From assembly GCF_963662255.1 (NCBI RefSeq), contig NC_085052.1:37520654-37584653 (forward strand): DNA of 64,000 nt. The letters are read 5' to 3'. The translations under genes and the position numbers were made by a program. How positions within the stretch are numbered: position 1 is the first letter of the stretch; every line of letters starts with the position of its first letter. A model generated the notes under the pieces. That model was not told the DNA's origin, searched no databases, and saw only the letters and a list, made by a program, of their open reading frames with translations. Shown here in pieces: positions 48,406 through 60,928 of this stretch. This DNA is from Cinclus cinclus. Its lineage: Eukaryota > Chordata > Aves > Passeriformes > Cinclidae.

Positions 48406-51400
48406 TGTGGTGTCACAATGCATCCCATGCCCTTTTAGACCACTTGATGTCACAATGAATCATTTGATTCTTGGACTCCACGGTGGCATAATAGATCCTT
48501 GCTTCTATTGGTCCCCGTGCTGTAACAATCCATCCCTGGCCCTTTTTATAACCCCTGGTGCCACCAGGGATCATTAGATTGTTAGCCTGCATTGGGTCAC
48601 AATGGTTCCTTGCTTCTCTTAACCTCTGTGCTGTCACAATGCATTCCAAGCCCTTTTAGGCCCCTTGATGTCACAATGAACCATTTGATTCTTGGCCTTA
48701 ATGGTGTCATAATGGTTCCTTGCTTCTATAGGTCCCCATGCTGTCAGAGTTCATCCGTGGTCCTTTTGCGCCCCCTGGTGTCAAAAGGGATTCTTAGATT
48801 GTTAGCCTGCATTGGGTCACAATGGTTCCTTGCTTCTCTTAACCCCTGTGGTGTCACAATGCATCCCATGCCCTTTTAGGCCGCTTGATGTCACAATGAA
48901 TCATTTGATTCTTGGCCTCCATGGTGGCATAATTGTACCAGGTTTTACTTGGGCCCCATGATTTCACAATTCATCCCTGCCACTTTTAGGCCCATTGGTG
49001 TCACAAGGGATCATTAGATTGTTAGCCTGCATTGGGTCACAATGGTTCCTTGCTTCTCTTAACCCCTGTGCTGTCACAATGCATCTCAGGCCCTTTTAGG
49101 CCACATGATGTCACAATGAATTATTTGATTCTTGGCCTCCACGGTGGCATAATAGATCCTTGCTTCTATTGGTCCCTGGGCTGTAACAATCCATCCCTGG
49201 CCCTTTTTATACCCCATGGTGCCACAAGGGATCATTAGATTGTTAGCCTGCATTGGGTCACAATGGTTCCTTGCTTCTCTTAACCTCTGTGGTTTCACAA
49301 TGCATCCCATGCCGTTTTACGCCACTTGATGTCACAATGAATCATTTGATTCTTGGCCTCCATGGTGTCATAATGGTTCCTTGTTTCTATTGGGCCCCAT
49401 GCTGTCACAATTCATCCCTGGCCCTTTTACGCCCCCTGGTGTCAAATGGGATCCTGGGATTATTAGCCTCCATTGGGACACAATGGATCCTTGCTTCTCT
49501 TAACCCCTGTGGTGTCACAATGCATCCCATGCCCTTTTAGGCCGCTTTATGTCACAATGAATTATTTGATTCTTGGCCTCCATGGTGGCATAATTGTACC
49601 AGGTTTTACTTGGGCCCCATGCTTTCACAATTCATCCCTGCCTCTTTTAGGCGCATTGGTGTCACAAGGGATCATTAGATTGTTAGCCTGCATTGGGTCA
49701 CAATGGTTCCTTGCTTCTCTTAACCTCTGTGGTGTCACAATGCATCCCATGCCCTTTTAGTCCACTTGATGTCACAATGAATCATTTGATTCTTGGCCTC
49801 CATGGTGTCATAATGGTTCCTTGTTTCTATTGGGCCCCCTGCTGTCACAATTCATCCCTGGCCCTTTTACGCCCCCGGGTGTCAAATGGGATCCTGGGAT
49901 TATTAGCCTCCATTGGGACACAATGGATGCTTGGTTCTCTTAACCCCTGTGGTGTCACAATGCATCCCATGCCCTTTTAGGCCACTTGATGTCACAATGA
50001 ATCATTTGATTCTTGGCCTCCATGGTGGCAGAATTGTACCAGGTTTTACTTGGGCCCCATGCTTTCACAATTCATCCCTGCCCCTTTTAGGCCCATTGGT
50101 GTCACAAGGGATCATTAGATTGTTAGCCTGCTTTGGGTCACAATGGTTCCTTGCTTCTCTTAACCTCTGTGGTGTCACAATGCATTCCAAGCCCTTTTAG
50201 GCCACTTGATGTCACAATGAACCATTTGATTCTTGGCCTTCATGGTGTCATAATGGTTCCTTGCTTCTATAGGTCCCCATGCTGTCAGAGTTCATCCGTG
50301 GTCCTTTTACGCCCCCTGGTGTCAAAAGGGATTCTTAGATTGTTAGCCTGCATTGGGTCACAATGGTTCCTTGCTTCTCTTAACCCCTGTGGTGTCACAA
50401 TGCATCCCATGCCCTTTTAGGCCACTTGATGTCACAATGAATCATTTGATTCTTGGCCTCCATGGTGGCATAATTGTACCAGGTTTTACTTGGGCCCCAT
50501 GCTTTCACAATTCATCCCTGCCCCTTTTAGGCCCATTGGTGTCACAAGGGATCATTAGATTGTTAGCCTGCTTTGGGTCACAATGGTTCCTTGCTTCTCT
50601 TAACCCCTGTGCTGTCACAATGCATCCCAAGCCCTTTTAGGCCACTTGATGTCACAATGAATCACTTGATTCTTGGCCTCCACGGTGGCATAATAGATCC
50701 TTGCTTCCATTGGTCCCCATGCAGTAACAATCCATCCCTGGCCCTTTTTATACCCCCTGGTGCCAAAAGGGATCATTAGATTGTTAGCCTGCATTGGGTC
50801 ACAATGGTTCCTTGCTTCTCTTAACCTCTGTGCTGTCACAATGCATTCCAAGCCCTTTTAGGCCACTTGATGTCACAATGAATCATTTGATTCTTGGCCT
50901 CCATGGTGTCATAATGGTTCCTTGTTTCTATTGGGCCCCATGCTGTCACAATTCATCCCTGGCCCTTTTACGCCCCCTGGTGCCAAATGGGATCCTGGGA
51001 TTATTAGCCTCCATTAGGTCACAATGGATCCTTGCTTCTCTTAACCCCTGTGGTGTCACAATGCATTCCAAGCCCTTTTAGGCCACTTGGTCTTACAATG
51101 AACCATTTGATTCTTGGCCTTCATGGTGTCATAATGGTTCCTTGCTTCTATAGGTCCCCATGCTGTCAGAGTTCATCCGTGGTCGTTTTGCGCACCCTGG
51201 TGTCAAAAGGGATTCTTAGATTGTTAGCCTGCATTGGGTCACAATGGTTCCTTGCTTCTCTTAACCCCTGTGCTGTCACAATGCATTCCATGCCCTTTCA
51301 GGCCACTTGATGTCACAATGAATTATTTGATTCTTGGCCTCCATGGTGGCATAATAGATCCTTGCTTCTATGGGTCCACGTGCTATAACAATCCATCCCT

Positions 51401-53662
51401 GGCCCTTTTTATAACCCCTGGTGCCACCAGGGATCATTAGATTGTTAGCATGCCTTGGGTCACAATGGTTCCTTGCTTCTCTTAACCTCTGTGGTGTCAC
51501 AATGCATTCCAAGCCCTTTTAGGCCCCTTGATGTCACAATGAACCATTTGATTCTTGGCCTTAATGGTGTCATAATGGTTCCTTGCTTCTATAGGTCCCC
51601 ATGCTGTCAGAGTTCATCCGTCGTCCTTTTGCGCCCCCTGGTGTCAAAAGGGATTCTTAGATTGTTAGCCTGCATTGGGTCACAATGGTTCCTTGCTTCT
51701 CTTAACCTCTGTGGTTTCACAATGCATCCCATGCCGTTTTACACCACTTGATGTCACAATGAATCATTTGATTCTTGGCCTCCATGGTGTCATAATGGTT
51801 CCTTGATTCTATTGGGCCCCATGCTGTCACAATTCTTCCCTGGCCCTTTTACGCCCCCGGGTGTCAAATGGGATCCTGGGATTATTAGCCTCCATTGGGA
51901 CACAATGGATCCTTGCTTCTCTTAACCCCTGTGGTGTCACAATGCATCCCATGCCCTTTTAGGCCACTTGATGTCACAATGAATTATTTGATTCTTGGCC
52001 TCCATGGTGGCATAATTGTACCAGGTTTTACTTGGGCCCCATGCTTTCACAATTCATCCCTGCCCCTTTTAGGCCCATTGGTGCCACAAGGGATCATTAG
52101 ATTGTTAGCCTGCATTGGGTCACAATGGTTCCTTGCTTCTCTTAACCTCTGTGGTGTCACAATGCATCCCATGCCCTTTTAGTCCACTTGATGTCACAAT
52201 GAATCATTTGATTCTTGGCCTCCATGGTGTCATAATGGTTCCTTGTTTCTATTGGGCCCCCTGCTGTCACAATTCATCCCTGGCCCTTTTACGCCCCCTG
52301 GTGTCAAATGGGATCCTGGGATTATTAGCCTCCATTGGGACACAATGGATCCTTGGTTCTCTTAACCCCTGTGGTGTCACAATGCATCCCATGCCCTTTT
52401 AGGCCACTTGATGTCACAATGAATCATTTGATTCTTGGCTCCCATGGTGGCATAATAGATCCTTCTTTCTATTGGTCCCCGTGCTGTAACATTTCATCCC
52501 TGGCCCTTTTAGGCCCATTGGTGCCACAAGGGATCATTAGATTGTTAGCCTGCATTGGGTCACAATGGTTCCTTGCTTCTCTTAACCTCTGTGGTGTCAC
52601 AATGCATCCCATGCCCTTTTAGGCCACTTGATGTCACAATGAATCATTTGATTCTTGGCCTCCATGGTGGCGTAATTGTACCAGGTTTTACTTGGGCCCC
52701 ATGCTTTCACAATACATCCCTGCCCCTTTGAGGCCCATTGGTGTCAAAAGGGATCATTAGATTGTTAGCCTCCATTGGGTCACAATGGATCCTTGCTTCT
52801 CCTAACCCCTGTGCTGTCACAATGCATCTCATGCCCTTTCAGGCCACTTGATGTCACAATGAATTATTTGATTCTTGGCCTCCATGGTGGCATAATAGAT
52901 CCTTGCTTCTATGGGTCCCCGTGCTGTAACTATTCATCCCTGGCCCTTTTAGGCCCATTGGTGCCACAAGGGATCATTAGATTGTTAGCCTGCATTGGGT
53001 CACAATGGTTCCTTGCTTCTCTTAACCTCTGTGGTGTCACAATGCATCCCATGCCCTTTTAGGCCACTTGATGTCACAATGAATCATTTGATTCTTGGCC
53101 TTCATGGTGTCATAATGGTTCCTTGTTTCTATTGGGCCCCATGCAGTCACAATTCATCCCTGGCCCTTTTACGCCCCCTGGTGTCAAATGGGATCCTGGG
53201 ATTATTAGCCTCCATTGGGACACAATGGATCCTTGCTTCTCTTAACCCCTGTGGTGTCACAATGCATCCCATGCCCTTTTAGGCCGCTATATGTCACAAT
53301 GAATTATTTGATTCTTGGCCTCCATGGTGGCATAATTGTACCAGGTTTTACTTGGGCCCCATGCTTTCACAATTCATCCCTGCCCCTTTTAGGCCCATTG
53401 GTGTCACAAGGGATCATTAGATTGTTAGCCTGCATTGGGTCACAATGGTTCCTTGCTTCTCTTAACCTCTGTGGTGTCACAATGCATCCCATGCCCTTTT
53501 AGGCCACTTGATGTCACAATGAATCATTTGATTCTTGGCCTCCATGGTGTCATAATGGTTCCTTGTTTCTATTGGGCCCCATGCTGTCACAATTCATCCC
53601 TGGCCCTTTTACGCCCCCGGGTGTCAAATGGGATCCTGGGATTATTAGCCTCCATTGGGACA

Positions 53663-53890
53663 CAATGGATCCTTGCTTCTCTTAACCCCTGTGGTGTCAC
53701 AATGCATCCCATGCCCTTTTAGGCCACTTGATGTCACAATGAATCATTTGATTCTTGGCCTCCATGGTGTCATAATGGCGAAATTGTACCAGGTTTTAAT
53801 AGGTCCCCATGCTTTCACAATACATCCCTGCCCCTTTTAGGCCCATTGGTGTCAAAAGGTATCATTAGATTGTTAGCCTCCATTGGGTCA
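53663..53890. repeat. 228-bp chimeric unit with an 8-bp out-of-register joint
   Basis: Anchor-to-anchor distance here is 228 bp. The unit begins as a2 or a4 (CCATGGTGTCATAATGG), switches at about 53777 to the a1 module (CGAAATTGTACCAGG), shows TAGGTCCCC typical of a4 at about 53800, and returns to the a1 ending GCTTTCACAATACATCC. The first switch can be explained by joining at a TGG that lies 8 bases apart in the two classes. It is the largest length deviation I found in any unit. Confidence 0.85.
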
Positions 53891-54320
53891 CAATGGATCC
53901 TTGCTTCTCTTAACCCCTGTGCTGTCACAATGCATCCCGTGCCCTTTTAGTCCACTTGATGTCACAATGAATTATTTGATTCTTGGCCTCCATGGTGGCA
54001 TAATAGATCCTTGATTCTCTTGGTCCCCGTGCTGTAACAATTCATCCCTGGCCCTTTTAGGCCCATTGGTGTCACAAGGGATCATTAGATTGTTAGCCTG
54101 CATTGGGTCACAATGGTTCCTTGCTTCTCTTAACCTCTGTGGTGTCACAATGCATCCCATGCCCTTTTAGGCCACTTGATGTCACAATGAATCATTTGAT
54201 TCTTGGCCTCCATGGTGTCATAATGGTTCCTTGTTTCTATTGGGCCCCATGCTGTCACAATTCATCCCTGGCCCTTTTACGCCCCCTGGTGTCAAATGGG
54301 ATCCTGGGATTATTAGCCTC

Positions 54321-56524
54321 CATTGGGTCACAATGGATCCTTGCTTCTCTTAACCCCTGTGCTGTCACAATGCATCCCATGCCCTTTTAGGCCACTTGAT
54401 GTCACAATGAATCATTTGATTCTTGGCCTCCACGATGGCATAATAGATCCTTGCTTCCATTGGTCCCCATGCTGTCACAATTCATCCCTGGCCCTTTTAC
54501 GCCCCCTGGTGTCAAATGGGATCCTGGGATTATTAGCCTCCATTGGGTCACAATGGATCCTTGCTTCTCTTAACCCCTGTGGTGTCACACTGCATCCCAT
54601 GCCCTTTTAGGCCACTTGGTCTTAGAATGAACCATTTGATTCTTGGCCTCCACGGTGGCATAATAGATCCTTGCTTCTATTGGTCCCCATGCTGTCAGAG
54701 TTAATCCGTGGTCCTTTTGCGCCCCCTGGTGTCAAAAGTGATTCTTAGATTGTTAGCCTGCATTGGGTCACAATGGTTCCTTGCTTCTCTTAACCCCTGT
54801 GCTGTCACAATGCATCCCATGCCCTTTTAGGCCACTTGATATCACAATGAATCATTTGATTCTTGGCCTCCATGGTGGCATAATGGTTCTTTGTTTCTAT
54901 TGGGCCCCATGCTGTCACAATTCATCCCTGGCCCTTTTAGGCCCCCTGGTGTCAAATGGGATCCTGGGATTATTAGCCTCCATTGGGTCACAATGGATCC
55001 TTGCTTCTCTTAACCCCTGTGGTGTCACAATGCATCCCATGCCCTTTTAGGCCACTTGATGTCACAATGAATCATTTGATTCTTGGCCTCCACGGTGGCA
55101 TAATAGATCCTTGCTTCTATTGGTCCCCGTGCTGTAACAATCCATCCCTGGCCCTTTTTATACCCCCTGGTGCCACAAGGGATCATTAGATTGTTAGCAT
55201 GCCTTGGGTCACAATGTTTCCTTGCTTCTCTTAACCCCTGTGGTGTCACAATGCATTCCAAGCCCTTTTAGGCCACTTGATGTCACAATGAACCATTTGA
55301 TTCTTGGCCTTCATGTTGTCATAATGGTTCCTTGCTTCTATAGGTCCCCATGCTGTCAGAGTTCATCCGTGGTCCATTTGCGCCCCCTGGTGTCAAAAGG
55401 GATTCTTAGATTGTTAGCCTGCATTGGGTCCCAATGGTTCCTTGCTTCTCTTAACCCCTGTGGTGTCACAATGCATCCCATGCCCTTTTAGGCCACTTGA
55501 TGTCACAATGAATCATTTGATTCTTGGCTCCCATGGTGGCATAATAGATCCTTCTTTCTATTGGTCCCCGTGCTGTAACAATTCATCCCTGGCCCTTTTA
55601 GGCCCATTGGTGTCACAAGGGATCATTAGATTGTTAGCCTGCATTGGGTCACAATGGTTCCTTGCTTCTCTTAACCTCTGTGGTGTCACAATGCATCCCA
55701 TGCCCTTTTAGGCCACTTGATGTCACAATGAATCATTTGATTCTTGGCCTCTATGGTGTCATAATAGTTCCTTGTTTCTATTGGTCCCCATGCTGTCACA
55801 ATTCATCCCTGGCCCTTTTACGCCCCCTGGTGTCAAATGGGATGCTGGGATTATTAACCTCCATTGGGTCACAATGGATCCTTGCTTCTCTTAACCCCTG
55901 TGGTGTCACAATGCATCCCATGCCCTTTTAGGCCACTTGATGTCACAATGAATCATTTGGTTCTTGGCCTCCATGGTGGCGTAATTGTACCAGGTTTTAC
56001 TTGGGCCCCATGCTTTCACAATACATCCCTGCCCCTTTGAGGCCCATTGGTGTCAAAAGGGATCATTAGATTGTTAGCCTCCATTGGGTCACAATGGATC
56101 CTTGCTTCTCCTAACCCCTGTGCTGTCACAATGCATCTCATGCCCTTTTAGGCCACATGATGTCACAATGAATTATTTGATTCTTGGCCTCCACGGTGGC
56201 ATAATAGATCCTTGCTTCTATTGGTCCCTGGGCTGTAACAATCCATCCCTGGCCCTTTTTATACCCCCTGGTGCCACAAGGGATAATTAGATTGTTAGCC
56301 TGCATTGGGTCACAATGTTTCCTTGCTTCTCTTAACCTCTGTGGTTTCACAATGCATCCCATGCCGTTTTACGCCACTTGATGTCACAATGAATCATTTG
56401 ATTCTTGGCCTCCATGGTGACATATTGGTTCCTTGTTTCTATTGGGCCCCATGCTGTCACAATTCATCCCTGGCCCTTTTACGCCCCCTGGTGTCAAATG
56501 GGATCCTGGGATTATTAGCCTCCA
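54321..56524. repeat. Partial 10-mer copy followed by unrelated units
   Basis: About 54.3-55.5 kb matches 56.5-57.7 kb at 2202 bp. Shared markers are CCACGATGGCATAATAG, CAGAGTTAATCCG with AAAAGTGATTC, TTGATATCACAATG and TCATGTTGTCATAATGG. From about 55.5 to 56.5 kb the order instead resembles 52.4-52.8 and 45.95-46.2 kb (GGCTCCCATGG with CCTTCTTTC; GGTCCCTGGGC). Confidence 0.8.
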
Positions 56525-58726
56525 TTGGGTCACAATGGATCCTTGCTTCTCTTAACCCCTGTGCTGTCACAATGCATCCCATGCCCTTTTAGGCCACTTG
56601 ATGTCACAATGAATCATTTGATTCTTGGCCTCCACGATGGCATAATAGATCCTTGCTTCCATTGGTCCCCATGCTGTCACAATTCATCCCTGGCCCTTTT
56701 ACGCCCCCTGGTGTCAAATGGGATCCTGGGATTATTAGCCTCCATTGGGTCACAATGGATCCTTGCTTCTCTTAACCCCTGTGGTGTCACAATGCATCCC
56801 ATGCCCTTTTAGGCCACTTGATGTCACAATGAATTATTTGATTCTTGGCCTCCACGGTGGCATAATAGATCCTTGCTTCTATTGGTCCCCATGCTGTCAG
56901 AGTTAATCCGTTGTCCTTTTGCGCCCCCTGGTGTCAAAAGTGATTCTTAGATTGTTAGCCTGCAATGGGTCACAATGGTTCCTTGCTTCTCTTAACCCCT
57001 GTGCTGTCACAATGCATCCCATGCCCTTTTAGGCCACTTGATATCACAATGAATCATTTGATTCTTGGCCTCCATGGTGGCATAATGGTTCTTTGTTTCT
57101 ATTGGGCCCCATGCTGTCACAATTCATCCCTGGCCCTTTTAGGCCCCCTGGTGTCAAATGGGATCCTGGGATTATTAGCCTCCATTGGGTCACAATGGAT
57201 CCTTGCTTCTCTTAACCCCTGTGGTGTCACAATGCATCCCATGCCCTTTTAGGCCACTTGATGTCACAATGAATCATTTGATTCTTGGCCTCCACGGTGG
57301 CATAATAGATCCTTGCTTCTATTGGTCCCCGTGCTGTAACAATCCATCCCTGGCCCTTTTTATACCCCCTGGTGCCACAAGGGATCATAAGATTGTTAGC
57401 ATGCCTTGGGTCACAATGTTTCCTTGCTTCTCTTAACCCCTGTGGTGTCACAATGCATTCCAAGCCCTTTTAGGCCACTTGATGTCACAATGAACCATTT
57501 GATTCTTGGCCTTCATGTTGTCATAATGGTTCGTTGCTTCTATAGGTCCCCATGCTGTCAGAGTTCATCCGTGGTCCATTTGCGCCCCCTGGTGTCAAAA
57601 GGGATTCTTAGATTGTTAGCCTGCATTGGGTCCCAATGATTCCTTGCTTCTCTTAACCCCTGTGGTGTCACAATGCATCCCATGCCCTTTTAGGCCACTT
57701 GATGTCACAAGGAATCATTTGATTCTTGGCCTCCATGGTGGCATAATTGTACCAGGTTTTACTTGGGCCCCATGCTTTCACAATTCATCCCTGCCCCTTT
57801 TAGGCCCATTGGTGTCACAAGGGATCATTAGATTGTTAGCCTGCATTGGGTCACAATGGTTCCTTGCTTCTCTTAACCTCTGTGGTGTCACAATGCATCC
57901 CATGCCCTTTTAGGCCACTTGATGCCACAATGAATCTTTTGATTCTTGGCCTCCATGGTGTCATAATGGTTCCTTGTTTCTATTGGGCCCCATGCTGGCA
58001 CAATTCATCCCTGGCCCTTTTAGGCCCATTGGTGTCACAAGGGATCATTAGATTGTTAGCCTGCATTGGGTCACAATGGTTCCTTGCTTCTCTTAACCCC
58101 TGTGCTGTCACAATGCATCCCATGCCCTTTTAGGCCACATGATGTCACAATGAATCATTTGATTCTTGGCCTCCACGGTGGCATAATAGATCCTTGCTTC
58201 TATTGGTCCCCGTGCTGTAACAATCCATCCCTGGCCGTTTTTATACCCCCTGGTGCCACAAGGGATCATTAGATTGTTAGCATGCATTGGGTCACAATGG
58301 TTCCTTGCTTCTCTTAAGCTCTGTGGTGTCACAATGCATTCCAAGCCCTTTTAGGCCACTTGATGTCACAATGAATCATTTGATTCTTGGCCTCCATGGG
58401 GGCGTAATTGTACCAGGTTTTAATTGGGCCCCATGCTGTCACAATACATCCGTGCCACTTTTAGGCCCATTGGTGTCCAAAGGGATCATTAGATTGTTAG
58501 CCTCCTTTGGGTCACAATGGATCCTTGCTTCTCTTAACCCCTGTGCTGTCACAATGCATCCCATGCCCTTTTAGGCCACATGATGTCACAATGAATTATT
58601 TGATTCTTGGCCTCCATGGTGGCATAATAAATCCTTAGTTCTATTGGTCCCTGTGCTGTAACAATTAATCCCTGGCACTTTTAGGCCCATTGGTGTCACA
58701 AGGGATCATTAGATTGTTAGCCTGCA
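56525..58726. repeat. 10-unit higher-order repeat, copy A (2202 bp)
   Basis: Ten units with markers CCACGATGG, CAGAGTTAATCCG, TTGATATCACAATG, GGATCATAAGATTG, GGTCCCAATGATTCC, TTGATGCCACAATG, CTTAAGCTCTG and CATGGGGGCG. All recur 2202 bp downstream in the same order. Confidence 0.9.
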
Positions 58727-60928
58727 TTGGGTCACAATGGTTCCTTGCTTCTCTTAACCCCTGTGCTGTCACAATGCATCCCATGCCCTTTTAGGCCACT
58801 TGATGTCACAATGAATCATTTGATTCTTGGCCTCCACGATGGCATAATAGATCCTTGCTTCCATTGGTCCCCATGCTGTCACAATTCATCCCTGGCCCTT
58901 TTACGCCCCCTGGTGTCAAATGGGATCCTGGGATTATTAGCCTCCATTGGGTCACAATGGATCCTTGCTTCTCTTAACCCCTGTGGTGTCACAATGCATC
59001 CCATGCCCTTTTAGGCCACTTGATGTCACAATGAATCATTTGATTCTTGGCCTGCACGGTGGCATAATAGATTCTTGCTTCTATTGGTCCCCATGCTGTC
59101 AGAGTTAATCCGTGGTCCTTTTGCGCCCCCTGGTGTCAAAAGTGATTCTTAGATTGTTAGCCTGCATTGGGTCACAATGGTTCCTTGCTTCTCTTAACCC
59201 CTGTGCTGTCACAATGCATCCCATGCCCTTTTAGGCCACTTGATATCACAATGAATCATTTGATTCTTGGCCTCCATGGTGGCATGATGGTTCTTTGTTT
59301 CTATTGGGCCCCATGCTGTCACAATTCATCCCTGGCCCTTTTAGGCCCCCTGGTGTCAAATGGGATCCTGGGATTATTAGCCTCCATTGGGTCACAATGG
59401 ATCCTTGCTTCTCTTAACCCCTGTGGTGTCACAATGCATCCCATGCCCTTTTAGGCCACTTGATGTCACAATGAATCATTTGATTCTTGGCCTCCACGGT
59501 GGCATAATAGATCCTTGCTTCTATTGGTCCCCGTGCTGTAACAATCCATCCCTGGCCCTTTTTATACCCCCTGGTGCCACAAGGGATCATAAGATTGTTA
59601 GCATGCCTTGGGTCACAATGTTTCCTTGCTTCTCTTAACCCCTGTGGTGTCACAATGCATTCCAAGCCCTTTTAGGCCACTTGATGTCACAATGAACCAT
59701 TTGATTCTTGGCCTTCATGTTGTCATAATGGTTCCTTGCTTCTATAGGTCCCCATGCTGTCAGAGTTCATCCGTGGTCCATTTGCGCCCCCTGGTGTCAA
59801 AAGGGATTCTTAGATTGTTAGCCTGCATTGGGTCCCAATGATTCCTTGCTTCTCTTAACCCCTGTGGTGTCACAATGCATCCCATGCCCTTTTAGGCCAC
59901 TTGATGTCACAAGGAATCATCTGATTCTTGGCCTCCATGGTGGCATAATTGTACCAGGTTTTACTTGGGCCCCATGCTTTCACAATTCATCCCTGCCCCT
60001 TTTAGGCCCATTGGTGTCACAAGGGATAATTAGATTGTTAGCCTGCATTGGGTCACAATGGTTCCTTGCTTCTCTTAACCCCTGTGGTGTCACAAGGCAT
60101 CCCATGCCCTTTTAGGCCACTTGATGCCACAATGAATCTTTTGATTCTTGGCCTCCATGGTGTCATAATGGTTCCTTGTTTCTATTGGGCCCCATGCTGG
60201 CACAATTCATCCCTGGCCCTTTTAGGCCCATTGGTGTCACAAGGGATCATTAGATTGTTAGCCTGCATTGGGTCACAATGGTTCCTTGCTTCTCTTAACC
60301 CCTGTGCTGTCACAATGCATCCCATGCCCTTTTAGGCCACATGATGTCACAATGAATCATTTGATTCTTGGCCTCCACGGTGGCATAATAGATCCTTGCT
60401 TCTATTGGTCCCCGTGCTGTAACAATCCATCCCTGGCCGTTTTTATACCCCCTGGCGCCACAAGGGATCATTAGATTGATAGCATGCATTGGGTCACAAT
60501 GGTTCCTTGCTTCTCTTAAGCTCTGTGGTGTCACAATGCATTCCAAGCCCTTTTAGGCCACTTGATGTCACAATGAATCATTTGATTCTTGGCCTCCATG
60601 GGGGCGTAATTGTACCAGGTTTTAATTGGGCCCCATGCTGTCACAATACATCCGTGCCACTTTTAGGCCCATTGGTGTCCAAAGGGATCATTAGATTGTT
60701 AGCCTCCTTTGGGTCACAATGGATCCTTGCTTCTCTTAACCCCTGTGCTGTCACAATGCATCCCATGCCCTTTTAGGCCACATGATGTCACAATGAATTA
60801 TTTGATTCTTGGCCTCCATGGTGGCATAATAAATCCTTAGTTCTATTGGTCCCTGTGCTGTAACAATTAATCCCTGGCACTTTGAGGCCCATTGGTGTCA
60901 CAAGGGATCATTAGATTGTTAGCCTGCA
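58727..60928. repeat. 10-unit higher-order repeat, copy B (2202 bp)
   Basis: Tandem partner of copy A, with scattered single-base changes such as GGCATGATGG near 59282, GGGATAATTAG near 60024, CACAAGGCATCCC near 60093 and GGCGCCACAAGG near 60455. The match ends near 60.93 kb. Confidence 0.9.

Larger units (their letters stand above)
45290..54320. repeat. Array segment with interleaved higher-order repeats
   Basis: No single period dominates. Pairwise relationships seen are 45.5-46.0 with 47.7-48.2 kb (offset 2202), 45.95-46.6 with 49.03-49.7 kb (3082), 46.6-47.1 with 49.9-50.4 kb (3302), 49.5-49.9 with 51.9-52.4 kb (2422), and 52.34 with 55.42 kb (3089). Local markers are GGCCGCTTTATGTC, CCTCCATTGGGACACAATGG, GGTCCCTGGGCTG, TTTCAAAATTC and GGTGGCAGAATTG. 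The overlap of several offsets implies repeated unequal exchange or conversion. Confidence 0.8.

Noticed and set aside
48152..48577. A longer 141-codon open frame
   Set aside because: It exists only because a single T is missing near 48399, which joins the frames of two adjacent units. It has no homologue-like features.
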